DNA of 64,000 nt from [Leptolyngbya] sp. JSC-1 (GCA_000733415.1 KL662191.1:3977287-4041286), one strand, 5' to 3'; counted from the first letter of the stretch, positions 1-9,003 are shown. Numbers and translations are program-made. The notes: a model not told the origin generated them from the sequence alone.

Positions 1-16
1 TAATCTTCTCCTTCAG
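1..16 (-). promoter_or_regulatory. Ribosome binding site of the next S10-operon gene (expected rplV)
   Basis: Read on the minus strand, the last bases before the left edge contain AAGGAG (complement of positions 8-13), 7 nt from the edge. This is the right spacing for a start codon just outside the window. In the bacterial S10 operon rpsS is followed by rplV, so the unseen gene is probably rplV; that identity is inference. Confidence 0.5.
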
Positions 17-46
17 CGATTCGCCTATCGCCAATTACTTTCTTTT

Positions 47-325
47 CTAGCGACGAGCTTTTTTATCACTCTTAGCGTGACCTCTAAAGGTGCGGGTTGG
101 AGCAAACTCACCCAGCTTGTGGCCCACCATCTGTTCGGTCACATAGACGGGCACATGCTGGCGTCCATTGTGTACGGCGATGGTATGTCCAATCATCTGA
201 GGCAAAATCGTGGACGCGCGTGACCAAGTTTTGATCACTTGCTTTTCCCCTTTGGCATTGAGTGCTTCTACCTTACTGAGTAGGTGATCGGCAACAAATG
301 GACCTTTTTTCAGTGAGCGCGACAT
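47..325 (-). CDS. rpsS: 30S ribosomal protein S19
   Basis: This 92-residue protein of the small-subunit head forms a complex with S13 near the A-site tRNA. The sequence opens MSRSLKKGPFV, the near-invariant S19 start, and carries the HKLGEFAPTRTFRGH signature close to the C-terminus. Length matches the family. It lies 64 nt downstream of rplB on the same strand and belongs to the S10 operon, in the conserved order rplC-rplD-rplW-rplB-rpsS. Nothing unusual is visible. Confidence 0.97.
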   Translation of the reverse strand: MSRSLKKGPFVADHLLSKVEALNAKGEKQVIKTWSRASTILPQMIGHTIAVHNGRQHVPVYVTEQMVGHKLGEFAPTRTFRGHAKSDKKARR

Positions 326-389
326 GGTACCAAACCTCTGTTCAACCTTGCATCCTTCGTGTGTTCTGACTCGTATTTTTAATTAAGCC

Positions 390-1253
390 CTACGACTCTC
401 TTCCGCCCCGGCCCCGCTTCGAGGTACGACGACGACGGCGAACGATCAACGCATTGCTTTGCTTCCGCTTCTTGCGAGTCTTAGCGCCAAGTGCAGGCTT
501 ACCCCAGGGGGTAACTGGTCCCGGACGCCCAATCGGAGCACGACCCTCACCCCCACCGTGCGGGTGATCCACCGGGTTCATAACGCTGCCTCGCACTTCC
601 GGACGACGACCCTTCCATCGTTTGCGGCCTGCCTTCCCCAAACTGGTGTTCCGGACATCGGCGTTACCTACCTGGCCGATGGTGGCATAGCATTCCCGCC
701 GCACCATCCGCACTTCAGTTGAAGGCAGCTTCAGTGTGACAAAATTGCCTTCCTTCGCCACTACCTGAGCCGAAGCTCCAGCCGCCCGCACAATCTGACC
801 GCCTCGGCCTGGAATCAGCTCAATGTTGTGAACCGTAGTACCCAGCGGCATATTGCCCAAAGGCAGCGCATTGCCCACTTCAAACGGAGCGTCTGGTCCG
901 GAAACCACCGTGGCTCCTACTGCCAGCCCAGCCGGATGCAGAATGTAACGCTTCTCACCGTCTTGATAGTGGAGCAGTGCAATTCGTGCATTGCGGTTGG
1001 GGTCGTATTCGATCGCCGCTACCTTAGCTGGAATGTTGTGCTTATTGCGGCGGAAATCCACAATCCGATACAGCCGCTTGTGGCCGCCACCCCGATGCCG
1101 ACAGGTGATCACACCGCGATTGTTGCGACCTTTAGGCCGATGCACAGAGCGAGTCAGCGACTTCTCTGGCTCATCGCGAGTAACTTCTGCGAAGTCGGAA
1201 ACGACCCGCTCGCGAGTCCCAGGGGTGTAGGGTCGATAATACCGAATGCCCAT
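390..1253 (-). CDS. rplB: 50S ribosomal protein L2
   Basis: L2 is a primary 23S rRNA binding protein needed for subunit association and peptidyl-transferase activity. The 287-residue product has the usual bacterial/plastid length. It contains NPVDHPHGGGEGRAPIG, which holds the histidine long linked to peptidyl transfer, and ends in a strongly basic tail rich in R and K. The start MGIRYYRPYTPGTR is typical of cyanobacteria. It sits 22 nt downstream of rplW within the S10 operon. Long open frames on the opposite strand are shadows of its GC-rich coding sequence. Confidence 0.97.
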   Translation of the reverse strand: MGIRYYRPYTPGTRERVVSDFAEVTRDEPEKSLTRSVHRPKGRNNRGVITCRHRGGGHKRLYRIVDFRRNKHNIPAKVAAIEYDPNRNARIALLHYQDGEKRYILHPAGLAVGATVVSGPDAPFEVGNALPLGNMPLGTTVHNIELIPGRGGQIVRAAGASAQVVAKEGNFVTLKLPSTEVRMVRRECYATIGQVGNADVRNTSLGKAGRKRWKGRRPEVRGSVMNPVDHPHGGGEGRAPIGRPGPVTPWGKPALGAKTRKKRKQSNALIVRRRRRTSKRGRGGRES

Positions 1254-1275
1254 AGTTGATTAATCTCCGAAGATA

Positions 1276-1584
1276 CTAAACTTCAGGGAACAGGGTGATC
1301 GAATCCCCTGGTGCCAGTGTCACGACCGCTCGCTTATACTGCGAACGATGTCCGGCGAACCGACCAATCCGGCGCTGCTTGCGGGGTGGGTTGTAGGTGT
1401 TGACACCCACAACCTTGACATCAAACAACTCCTCAATCGCCGCCTTGATCTGAGGCTTGGTAGCCTGAGGCACGACCTCGAAGGTGTATTGGTTGTTTTC
1501 CAATAACAACGTCGCCTTCTCCGTCACCAAGGGGCGGCGAATCAAGTCGGGCAGCATGCGAGGGTCAAATTGCTCAGTCACCAT
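1276..1584 (-). CDS. rplW: 50S ribosomal protein L23
   Basis: L23 binds domain III of 23S rRNA at the exit of the nascent-peptide tunnel and docks trigger factor and SRP. The product is 102 residues, typical for bacteria and plastids, with the family features LIRRPLVTEKAT near the N-terminus and the KVVGVNTYNPPRKQRR loop. Its start overlaps the last 11 nt of rplD, which suggests translational coupling inside the S10 operon. Confidence 0.96.
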   Translation of the reverse strand: MVTEQFDPRMLPDLIRRPLVTEKATLLLENNQYTFEVVPQATKPQIKAAIEELFDVKVVGVNTYNPPRKQRRIGRFAGHRSQYKRAVVTLAPGDSITLFPEV

Positions 1585-2206
1585 AGACCTCCTGAATCGT
1601 CGTAAGGGCGGATTGAGTCACCACGAGCTGATCAGCCGCCAAGATGTCAAATACATTGAGGTTGCTCGCAGAAATCATTCTCAGGTTGCTGATGTTACGA
1701 GCCGACAAATAGACATTGTCGTTCCGCTCGGCCACGATCAGCAGCACCTTCGACTCTGGCTCAATTCCCCAGCGAGTCATGGCCTGCACCAGCTCCTTGG
1801 TCTTAGGACGGGGCAGGTTGTCGCTGAAGTCTTCTACCACGATCAAATCGTCAGTGCGACTCTGAAACGCAGTTCTCAACGCCAGTCGCCGCTCCTTGCG
1901 GTTCATTTTGACGGAAAAATCTCTTGGCTTAGGGCCAAAGATCACACCGCCCCCTTTCCACAGCGGCGACCGAATCGAACCCGCACGAGCACGACCCGTC
2001 CCTTTTTGCCGCCAAGGCTTACGGCCACCGCCACTCACTTCCGCGCGAGTCTTAGTGGATACGGTGCCTTGACGGGCATTGTTCATCTGCCGCACCAAAG
2101 CCCGATGGACGATGTGGGCTGCACTTTCTTCTTTAGCGACTCGCAGATCGAGCGAGGCTTGCCCCACCTCTGCTCCCTGCCAATCTTTTACTATGCACTC
2201 AACCAT
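1574..2206 (-). CDS. rplD: 50S ribosomal protein L4
   Basis: L4 is an early-assembly 23S rRNA binding protein whose extended loop lines the exit tunnel; in E. coli it also represses the S10 operon. The 210-residue protein shows the loop motif GGGRKPWRQKGTGRARAGS. Its stop overlaps the start of rplW, and it lies 102 nt downstream of rplC. Whether L4 autoregulates here cannot be read from the sequence, although the operon has a long untranslated leader. Confidence 0.96.
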   Translation of the reverse strand: MVECIVKDWQGAEVGQASLDLRVAKEESAAHIVHRALVRQMNNARQGTVSTKTRAEVSGGGRKPWRQKGTGRARAGSIRSPLWKGGGVIFGPKPRDFSVKMNRKERRLALRTAFQSRTDDLIVVEDFSDNLPRPKTKELVQAMTRWGIEPESKVLLIVAERNDNVYLSARNISNLRMISASNLNVFDILAADQLVVTQSALTTIQEVYGD

Positions 2207-2308
2207 GACTCGCTATACCTTCACTCACGGTGGCAAAACACTATAAAAAAACCAGATACTGCTTAGCTTTTGGATTTTAAGCCTGTGAATTTTTTCAGCC
2301 GCGATCCA

Positions 2309-2953
2309 TTACGCCTTGGCTCGACCAACCGACTTAGCCGGAACGATGTTCACTAAAGCACCCGGCTTACCAGGCAGTGCGCCTTTGATCAACAGCAGAT
2401 TACGTTCGGCATCAACTCGAACAACGGTCAATTTACGCACCGTGGTGCGGGTATTGCCCAACTGACCGGCCATTCGCTTACCGGGATAAACCCGACCGGG
2501 CGTTGTTCCGGCACCTGTTGAACCAGGCAAACGGTGATTCTTGGAACCATGCGCCATTGGACCCCGCTTAAAGTTGTGACGCTTCTGATAGCCTGCAAAG
2601 CCGCGACCAATGCTAGTACCAATTACATCGACCAACTGACCTGGGGTGAAACTGTCTACCGTGAGCTGCTGCCCCAAGTCAAAACTGGCCGTATCGTCCA
2701 GCCGGTATTCCTGCAAGTAACGCAACGGTGCCGCACCAGCTTTCTCTAAATGCCCAAGCTCAGGCTTATTCAGGGCTTTTGCGGCTACTTCGCCATAGCC
2801 GACTTGAATGGCGGCATACCCGTCAGTTTGTTTAGTTTTGACTTGAGTAACCGTACATGGACCCGCCTGAACGACCGTTACAGGAATAGCAATCCCCGTC
2901 TCGTCGAAAATTTGAGTCATGCCGAGTTTTGTGCCGAGAATCCCAATAGACAC
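2309..2953 (-). CDS. rplC: 50S ribosomal protein L3
   Basis: L3 helps initiate 50S assembly and reaches into the peptidyl-transferase centre. The 214-residue sequence begins MSIGILGTKLGMTQIFDE and contains HGSKNHRLPGSTGAGTTPGR, the loop near the active site. It is the first gene of the S10 operon here: rpsJ, which leads this operon in many bacteria, lies instead at the end of the str operon (40629-40946). A promoter candidate about 450 nt upstream implies a long leader. Confidence 0.97.
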   Translation of the reverse strand: MSIGILGTKLGMTQIFDETGIAIPVTVVQAGPCTVTQVKTKQTDGYAAIQVGYGEVAAKALNKPELGHLEKAGAAPLRYLQEYRLDDTASFDLGQQLTVDSFTPGQLVDVIGTSIGRGFAGYQKRHNFKRGPMAHGSKNHRLPGSTGAGTTPGRVYPGKRMAGQLGNTRTTVRKLTVVRVDAERNLLLIKGALPGKPGALVNIVPAKSVGRAKA

Positions 2954-3395
2954 AGTTCTGGTCTCCCTTGTTCTACCTTTTGCACCTTTTCCGTTGAAGC
3001 TGAACAGTCAGCGATCTCGCAGCTCTCTGTCCGCTTCAGATACACCAGCAAAAACTAGCAGCTCTATACTCGTAAAGAGCCACTTTCAAAACAGCAGATT
3101 CATGACACGAACCCGCAGACGGAAAAGTCGATCAATATGCTCTCACTTCAACCGGCTTGAGGACTTAAACAGAAGGTGCATCTGTCAGTATCCCGCGCCC
3201 AGAGAGCAACCACCGCGTTTATCAGCATTAATAAGCAGCTCAGCAATCGACTCGAAACAGCCCACAGCACAAGAGCTATCTAATGAGGTCGATAGACGCC
3301 AAAGAATGCATAGATTCGGTTCAACTAACCTGTCAAACTGACTTTTAGGAAACCGATTCAGCCCCTGGCTGCTCTAACCTGAATTTTGGCAACAG
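2954..3395 (-). other. Long 5' leader of the S10 operon (inferred)
   Basis: About 440 nt separate the proposed transcription start near 3395 from the rplC start codon. I found no convincing open frame and no tRNA in it. It could hold an autoregulatory RNA structure, but I could not identify a known ribosomal-protein leader by eye. The extent depends on the promoter call being right. Confidence 0.35.
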
Positions 3396-3401
3396 CTATT
3401 T

Positions 3402-3431
3402 ATCATAAGACATTTTTTTACAAACTGTCTA
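3402..3431 (-). promoter_or_regulatory. Sigma-70-type promoter for the S10 operon
   Basis: On the minus strand TAGACA (complement of 3426-3431) is followed after 18 nt by TATGAT (complement of 3402-3407). Both hexamers are one mismatch from consensus. Transcription would start near 3395 and read into rplC. This is the best promoter seen in the 850-nt divergent spacer for that direction. Confidence 0.6.
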
Positions 3432-3466
3432 GTCTTTTTTGAAATTGGGATTGGGTTAATCGATGT

Positions 3467-3523
3467 GCTGGCGATTAAAGCGGTTAAAACCGTAACTACA
3501 CAAACTCCGTAACTACACAAACT
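3467..3523. repeat. Degenerate dispersed repeat with an internal 17-bp tandem duplication
   Basis: The stretch contains a core resembling GGCGATTAAAGCGGTTAAAACC followed by two perfect copies of a 17-bp unit (3490-3506 and 3507-3523, CCGTAACTACACAAACT). The core is similar to copies at 12954-13007 and 45818-45850. From memory it resembles an intergenic repeat family common in filamentous cyanobacteria (GAAACCGCG-CTACACAAAC type). It lies about 50 nt upstream of the S10-operon -35 element. Confidence 0.55.
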
Positions 3524-3715
3524 AAAGTGCGGCTACATGCACTTCCAGCAAAGCGCGCGCTCTTGGTGGAATTCCCAACTCAACTTTAAACAGCTCATTA
3601 AAGCTTCTTTAAAGAAGTGACTCACCAAACAAAATCGGTCAAATCCATTAGCTCGCCTTATGCCACAGCTAACAAAGTCCATTGCTTTTCTCAGCCGAAT
3701 TCAACCAGATTCGAC

Positions 3716-3744
3716 TTGAATCGTGCCTACGCGCCCACTACAAT
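3716..3744 (+). promoter_or_regulatory. Sigma-70-type promoter for ndhN
   Basis: TTGAAT (3716-3721) and TACAAT (3739-3744) are separated by exactly 17 nt. Transcription would begin near 3751, giving an untranslated leader of about 54 nt before ndhN. AAGGCGAG just ahead of the ATG can act as the ribosome binding site. Confidence 0.6.
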
Positions 3745-3804
3745 CAAGACTTGTGGTCCTAATAATTACGGGAAGTCCAGATTTACCCTCAAGGCGAGAA
3801 ACCT

Positions 3805-4281
3805 ATGGCATTGATTACGACTGGTAAGCCCTTTATTCGCAGCTTAGAAGCGACGGGCGCATTGGGACTGTACGTTCCCCTCGAAGGTGGGCACGAGGGG
3901 CGGTATCAGCGTCGTTTACGAGCGGCTGGCTATGAAATTCTCCACATTACAGCCAGAGGGTTGGGGGATCTGTCGGCTTACCTATTAGGAGTACATGGAG
4001 TCCGTCCGCCCCATCTGGGCAAAAAAACGACCGAACGAGAAGGCGCTGTTGGCTATCGCTACTTTTTGCCTCCAGCCGCTACTTATCAATTGGAACAGCT
4101 ACCGCCCAAAGCCAAGGGGTTAGCGATCTGGATGCTGGAAGGTACAGTTCTGTCACAGCAGGAGCTTCAGTTTTTGGTGAGCTTGCCCCAGCAGGAACCT
4201 CGAATTAAAGTCGTGGTTGAGATGGGCGGCGGCCGCGAGTTCAGTTGGAAACCTTTGGCTGACTTCTTGGCGGCTGCCTAA
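3805..4281 (+). CDS. ndhN: NAD(P)H-quinone oxidoreductase subunit N
   Basis: NdhN is a peripheral-arm subunit of the thylakoid NDH-1 complex (photosynthetic complex I) and occurs only in oxygenic phototrophs. It serves cyclic electron flow and respiration and helps bind ferredoxin. The product is 158 residues, the usual family length, starting MALITTGKPFIRSLEATGAL, with the glycine-rich segment VPLEGGHEGRYQRR near the N-terminus. No membrane segment is evident. It is followed by ldpA. A second subunit, ndhO, lies at 12600-12815 on the other strand. Confidence 0.93.
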   Translation: MALITTGKPFIRSLEATGALGLYVPLEGGHEGRYQRRLRAAGYEILHITARGLGDLSAYLLGVHGVRPPHLGKKTTEREGAVGYRYFLPPAATYQLEQLPPKAKGLAIWMLEGTVLSQQELQFLVSLPQQEPRIKVVVEMGGGREFSWKPLADFLAAA

Positions 4282-4432
4282 GCGCTGACATCGCTGCTTT
4301 GGATTACGCTTCCATCAAATTGCGTCAGTCAACGCTAACCGCGATACATCCTAGTTCCAGGTTCCATAGTAGGCTAGTCCAAGGCACTCGCCTTTTTCTG
4401 TATAACCTTTTAGTATAGTAAGGGTGACTAAC

Positions 4433-5605
4433 TTGTATCGTCCCTTACGATCTTTAAGGGAAGGTTCTTGGTTCAAGCTGATTTGCGGCGCGAGTTTCCA
4501 GAATCTTCCTGCTGTGAGGAGCTTAACGCTGGCTTACGCTTTAGCTGGGGCTGACTGTATTGATGTTGCAGCCGATCCAGCCGTCATTGCCGCTGTTCAG
4601 GAGGCATTGATGGTAGTTGCTGACCTTGTCACCGCTGCTCGATCGCGAGGCTATGGAGTTGAGGGGCTGCCTTGGCTGATGGTCAGCCTGAATGATGGGG
4701 AAGATCCTCATTTTCGCAAAGCGCAATTAGATCCAGCCCTTTGCCCTCCGAGTTGCCCTCGTCCGTGTGAGCAGGTCTGCCCAGTTCAGGCCATTGTGTT
4801 TGAGCGGCCCTTAGATGGATTTTCAGGAGTTGTGGATAGTGTCTGCTATGGTTGTGGGCGCTGTTTAACTATTTGTCCGATTGATCAAATTACCGCCCGC
4901 TCTTATGTGTTCACACCTACAGCAGTTGCTCCCTTGGTGCTGGCCGGAGTCGATGCGGTTGAAATTCACACCCAGGTAGGCCGACTGGCTGACTTTAGTC
5001 GCCTATGGCAGGCAATTGGCCCCTATGTACCGCAATTAAAGCTAGTTGCGATTAGCTGTCCCGATGACGACGGCTTGATTGACTATCTCTGGTCACTTTA
5101 TGACCTGATCGCCCCCCTGCCCTGTGCCTTGATCTGGCAGACCGACGGCAGACCGATGAGTGGAGATATTGGCGAAGGTGCAACCAAAGCAGCGGTAAAG
5201 CTAGGTCGCAAAGTGCTAGCAGCGAAACTACCAGGGTTTGTTCAGCTTGCTGGCGGCACCAATCGCCAGACTGTATCAAAGTTGCAGGCGCTTGGGCTAA
5301 CGAAACAGACAGCCGAGCAATCATCCTACATTGCTGGAGTCGCCTATGGCAGCTATGCGCGTTCGCTGCTTGCGCCGGTTCTAGAGGCGCTGGAACACCG
5401 CAGCACAGCTAACTTAGAACCAGACACTGGCATCCCGCTCCGGCTGGAAAACTATCCAGACCTACTGTGGCAGGCCATTGATTGTGCCCATCGGTTCGTA
5501 TCTGAGCTAAAACAATTGCAACTCCAACGGTCCCCTGCGCCGATCTCGACAAGTTCTACAACGATTCCTTCCACAACCCCATCGAGGAGCTTCCCATGCA
5601 GTTAA
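4433..5605 (+). CDS. ldpA: LdpA, iron-sulfur redox sensor of the circadian clock
   Basis: LdpA (light-dependent period) of Synechococcus elongatus conveys cellular redox state to the Kai clock. The protein begins MYRPLRSLREGSWFKLICGAS and continues with AGADCIDVAADPAVI, both family hallmarks. Two ferredoxin-like cysteine clusters follow: CPPSCPRPCEQVCP near residues 104-117 and CYGCGRCLTICP near 138-149. I chose TTG at 4433 because AAGGG lies 8 nt upstream; a GTG at 4424 in the same frame is the alternative. The C-terminal tail, rich in S, T and P, looks poorly structured. It sits between ndhN and the Ycf45-like gene, probably co-transcribed. Confidence 0.88.
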   Translation: MYRPLRSLREGSWFKLICGASFQNLPAVRSLTLAYALAGADCIDVAADPAVIAAVQEALMVVADLVTAARSRGYGVEGLPWLMVSLNDGEDPHFRKAQLDPALCPPSCPRPCEQVCPVQAIVFERPLDGFSGVVDSVCYGCGRCLTICPIDQITARSYVFTPTAVAPLVLAGVDAVEIHTQVGRLADFSRLWQAIGPYVPQLKLVAISCPDDDGLIDYLWSLYDLIAPLPCALIWQTDGRPMSGDIGEGATKAAVKLGRKVLAAKLPGFVQLAGGTNRQTVSKLQALGLTKQTAEQSSYIAGVAYGSYARSLLAPVLEALEHRSTANLEPDTGIPLRLENYPDLLWQAIDCAHRFVSELKQLQLQRSPAPISTSSTTIPSTTPSRSFPCS

Positions 5606-5688
5606 GCATCAAACCTCTGGCTATCGAGCCTTTCAGTAGTCAGCCTTCCCATTTTTTGAATCAGGTTCAAGCCAGCTCTACCCATTAG
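5596..5688 (+). CDS. Candidate 30-residue overlapping small ORF
   Basis: An ATG inside the last codons of ldpA is preceded by GAGGAG at 6-nt spacing, one of the strongest Shine-Dalgarno matches in this part of the window. It opens a frame of 30 codons (MQLSIKPLAIEPFSSQPSHF and ten more residues) ending at 5688. No family is recognised. It could be a short translated peptide that couples ldpA to the next gene, or chance. Support is only the ribosome binding site and the stop/start overlap. Confidence 0.22.
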   Translation: MQLSIKPLAIEPFSSQPSHFLNQVQASSTH

Positions 5689-5734
5689 CTTTATTGACAA
5701 ACCGTTTTACAGCCTTTGTACTCTCGAACTATCC

Positions 5735-7603
5735 ATGATATTCAGCGGCAACAATCTTCCTGAACAGCCCAACCATCAGCCTTCCAATCCGCCTTCTCCA
5801 CCACGCTCGCTTGCCCAAGACTCCGAAACCTTCCAGATTACCGACGACCTACCCCAACTCCTAGACATCCTTCCTGGCCCGATTCGCCAGGTATTGCAAC
5901 GCCATCCCCAACGGGACAAATTGGTGGAGGTAGTGCTCGATTTAGGTCGTCGGCCTGAAGCCCGCTTCCCCAACGCAGCCGAGTATTTATCAGACCAGCC
6001 TGTCACCAGAGCCGATTTAGATTATTGCATTGAACGGGTCGGCATGTTTAGTGGCGATAATCGGGCTGGCATCGAACGAACGCTGCATCGCATTAGCGCC
6101 ATTCGCAACCGGGCGGGCGAAGTGATTGGCCTGACCTGCCGAGTTGGGCGAGCCGTGTTTGGCACCATCGGCATGATTCGCGACTTGGTGGAAACTGGCC
6201 GATCGATTCTGATGCTGGGGCGGCCCGGTGTGGGTAAAACCACTGCCTTACGAGAAGTAGCCCGCATCCTGGCTGACGAATTGAATAAGCGAGTCGTGAT
6301 TATTGACACCTCAAACGAAATTGCTGGCGATGGCGACATTCCCCACCCCGCGATTGGTCGGGCGCGGCGGATGCAGGTGGCTCGTCCCGAATTGCAGCAT
6401 CAGGTGATGATCGAGGCGGTGGAAAACCACATGCCAGAAGTGATCGTGATTGACGAAATTGGCACGGAGCTTGAAGCCCTAGCCGCTCGCACGATCGCTG
6501 AACGAGGGGTGCAGCTTGTCGGTACGGCTCATGGCAACCGAATCGAAAATCTGATCAAAAACCCGACCCTGTCGGATCTGGTTGGCGGAATTCAGTCCGT
6601 TACCTTAGGCGATGAAGAGGCGCGGCGGCGCGGCAGTCAGAAAAGCGTACTGGAACGCAAAGCCCCACCCACGTTTGATATTGCAATTGAAATGCTGGAG
6701 CGTCAGCGCTGGATTGTGCATGAAAACGTATCGGAGACGGTAGATAGTCTGCTGCGGGGTCGGCAGCCCAACCTTCAGGTGCGTACTGTAGATGAAACCG
6801 GCAATGTCGTCGTTACCCACGAACAGGCGGCTGCCCCTGCTATTCGCCCCGTACCGTTTACGGGAACGCCCCTCACACCCGGACTGGCGGGCAAATCATC
6901 AAGCGGTTGGCGGGCCTCAGGACAAATGGCCCCGGTTCCACCGGCACGGGAAAGCTTCAGCTACAATCCATTACCCGAACCGCCCCTACCTTTCATATCA
7001 GAACGGCAACAGTTTGATCAGTTGTTGAATGATTCGTTTCCTGCCCTGAGTGAGGCCGACTTGAGCGCTCAGCTCGGCACTGGCCCAAATGGGGAGGATT
7101 TACCCCTGCATGTCTACCCTTATGGCCTGGGACGACATCAGTTGGAGCAAGTGATTCAAACCCTGAATTTACCGATTGTCCTTACTAAGGACATTGACGG
7201 TGCCGATGCGGTATTGGCCCTGCGGTCCCATCTCAAAACCCACTCGAAGCTGAGACTCCTGGCTAAGAATCGCCAGTTGCCCATTCATGCCGTCAAGTCG
7301 AACAGCATTCCCCAGATCGTTCGGTCACTGCGACGGCTGCTGCATCTAGAAGATGTCGGCATCGAGGAGCCGGGAAACTTGGCGTTGCTCTACACTAACG
7401 GAGACGATGATGAGATCGAAGCCTTAGAAGAAGCTCGCTTGGCGGTTGAGCAAATTGTGATTCCAAAGGGCCAGCCGGTAGAGTTGTTGCCGCGATCGGC
7501 GAAAGTGCGAAAAATGCAGCATGAATTGGTCGAGCACTATCGGCTCAAGTCCACTAGCTTTGGCGAAGAACCGAATCGGCGACTGCGGATTTACCCAGCC
7601 TAG
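5735..7603 (+). CDS. Ycf45-like AAA ATPase with C-terminal R3H domain
   Basis: The 622-residue protein joins a RecA/AAA-type ATPase to a single-stranded nucleic-acid-binding R3H domain. The Walker A motif GRPGVGKTT lies near residues 162-170, the Walker B region VIVIDEIGTELEA near 230-245, and the R3H signature RKMQH with the downstream LVEHYRLKS segment occupies about residues 592-608 at the extreme C-terminus. Plastid ycf45 homologues share the ATPase part. The nucleotide and nucleic-acid binding is supported by motif; the cellular role is not established. Proline-rich linker sequence separates the domains. It follows ldpA by 129 nt on the same strand. Confidence 0.88.
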   Translation: MIFSGNNLPEQPNHQPSNPPSPPRSLAQDSETFQITDDLPQLLDILPGPIRQVLQRHPQRDKLVEVVLDLGRRPEARFPNAAEYLSDQPVTRADLDYCIERVGMFSGDNRAGIERTLHRISAIRNRAGEVIGLTCRVGRAVFGTIGMIRDLVETGRSILMLGRPGVGKTTALREVARILADELNKRVVIIDTSNEIAGDGDIPHPAIGRARRMQVARPELQHQVMIEAVENHMPEVIVIDEIGTELEALAARTIAERGVQLVGTAHGNRIENLIKNPTLSDLVGGIQSVTLGDEEARRRGSQKSVLERKAPPTFDIAIEMLERQRWIVHENVSETVDSLLRGRQPNLQVRTVDETGNVVVTHEQAAAPAIRPVPFTGTPLTPGLAGKSSSGWRASGQMAPVPPARESFSYNPLPEPPLPFISERQQFDQLLNDSFPALSEADLSAQLGTGPNGEDLPLHVYPYGLGRHQLEQVIQTLNLPIVLTKDIDGADAVLALRSHLKTHSKLRLLAKNRQLPIHAVKSNSIPQIVRSLRRLLHLEDVGIEEPGNLALLYTNGDDDEIEALEEARLAVEQIVIPKGQPVELLPRSAKVRKMQHELVEHYRLKSTSFGEEPNRRLRIYPA

Positions 7604-7639
7604 AGCGCCAGCAAATCAAGGCTGAAAAAGGCTAAAAAA

Positions 7640-7672
7640 TCAAACAAAAAAGGGACGCATCGCGCGCCCCTA
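7640..7672 (-). terminator. Rho-independent terminator of glyA
   Basis: On the minus strand GGGGCGC (complement of 7664-7670) pairs with GCGTCCC (complement of 7652-7658), one pair being G-U, with a short loop. A run of six T residues follows, continuing into a T-rich tract. It lies about 50 nt beyond the glyA stop and between convergent genes. Confidence 0.75.
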
Positions 7673-7719
7673 AAAGCATCATGCCAATATCACTTAAAAC
7701 TCAAAACTGGGAACTGGTA

Positions 7720-9003
7720 TTAAACCAGAGCCGGAACTGACGCTTGCAGATGCGGATAGAGCGGGAAACGCTCACACAGGTTCGCAACGCGCTGACGGCA
7801 GGTTTCAGCTACCGACTCATCTTCGGGATTGAGCAGGCGATCGGCAATGATGTCGGCAATTTCAGTGAACTCCTCGGTACCCATCCCGCGAGTGGTCATG
7901 GCCGGCGAACCCAACCGCAAGCCGCTTGTAACGAAGGGGGATTCAGGATCGAAGGGAACCGTATTCTTGTTCGCCGTAATGTTGATACCACCCATCAGTT
8001 GGTCAGCCCGCTTACCGGTCATCCCAATCGAGCGCAGATCTACCAGCATCAGGTGATTGTCAGTGCCGCCGGAGGTGATCTTGAAGCCACGGACCTGAAG
8101 TTGAGCCGCTAGCGCCTTGGCATTCTCGATCACATGACCCGAATAGGTCTTGAATTCGGGTTGCAGCGCTTCTCCAAACGCCACTGCTTTGGCCGCGATC
8201 ACATGCTCTAGCGGGCCACCTTGAGTACCGGGGAATACAGCCTTATCCAGCTTTTTGCCCAGTTCTGGATCGCGGGTCATGATTAGACCACCCCTGGGGC
8301 CACGCAGGGTTTTGTGGGTGGTCGTAGTGACAACATCGCAATAGGGAATCGGGTTCGGGTGGTGTCCCGTAGCAACCAGTCCGGCAATATGGGCAATATC
8401 GGCCAGCAAGTAAGCTCCAACCTCATCGGCAATGGCGCGGAATTTCTCGAATTCAATCACACGAGGATAGGCCGAGTAGCCGCAGATCAGAAGCTTAGGC
8501 CGATGCTGCAACGCCAGATCGCGAATTTGATCGAAATCTAGCCGCTCCGTTTCTTTGTTGACACCATAATGCTGGACCTTGAACCACTTACCCGACACAT
8601 TCACCGGCGATCCGTGGGTCAGGTGGCCGCCATGGGACAGATCCATGCCCATAATCGTGTCACCCGGTTCCAGCAAGCTTAGAAATACCGCAAAGTTGGC
8701 TTGAGCACCGGAATGGGGCTGGACGTTGGCATGGGCGGCACCAAAGAGTTGTTTAGCCCGATCAATCGCCAATTGCTCAGCCTGGTCAATGAATTCGCAG
8801 CCACCGTAGTAACGCTTATTGGGCAGTCCCTCTGCATACTTGTTAGTCAACACCGAACCTTGAGCCGCCAACACCGCAGCCGAGGTAAAGTTTTCGCTGG
8901 CGATCAACTCCAAGTGAGAACGCTGACGCTGTAGCTCCTTTTGCAGAATGGCCGCAACAGCCGGATCAGTTTTCGCCAAAAAATCCATATTTGTTTGAGA
9001 CAC
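7720..9003 (-). CDS. glyA: Serine hydroxymethyltransferase
   Basis: This PLP enzyme interconverts serine and glycine with transfer of a one-carbon unit to tetrahydrofolate. The 427-residue product has the usual bacterial length, with the PLP-lysine motif VTTTTHKTLRGPRGG (K about 231), the N-terminal LIASENF motif, and QPHSGAQAN near residue 95-103. No glycine riboswitch is evident upstream. A clear terminator lies downstream, suggesting a single-gene transcript or the end of a minus-strand unit. Confidence 0.97.
   Translation of the reverse strand: MSQTNMDFLAKTDPAVAAILQKELQRQRSHLELIASENFTSAAVLAAQGSVLTNKYAEGLPNKRYYGGCEFIDQAEQLAIDRAKQLFGAAHANVQPHSGAQANFAVFLSLLEPGDTIMGMDLSHGGHLTHGSPVNVSGKWFKVQHYGVNKETERLDFDQIRDLALQHRPKLLICGYSAYPRVIEFEKFRAIADEVGAYLLADIAHIAGLVATGHHPNPIPYCDVVTTTTHKTLRGPRGGLIMTRDPELGKKLDKAVFPGTQGGPLEHVIAAKAVAFGEALQPEFKTYSGHVIENAKALAAQLQVRGFKITSGGTDNHLMLVDLRSIGMTGKRADQLMGGINITANKNTVPFDPESPFVTSGLRLGSPAMTTRGMGTEEFTEIADIIADRLLNPEDESVAETCRQRVANLCERFPLYPHLQASVPALV

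Noticed and set aside
459..2266. Several open frames on the plus strand opposite rplB, rplW and rplD
   Set aside because: They lie wholly antisense to ribosomal protein genes of certain identity and show no family features.
3617..3814. 65-codon plus-strand frame before ndhN
   Set aside because: It contains the best ndhN promoter candidate and overlaps the ndhN start in another frame, with no protein-like pattern.
4414..4419. TATAGT as an ldpA -10 element
   Set aside because: It lies only 8 nt before the AAGGG ribosome binding site, leaving no room for a leader, and has no -35 partner.
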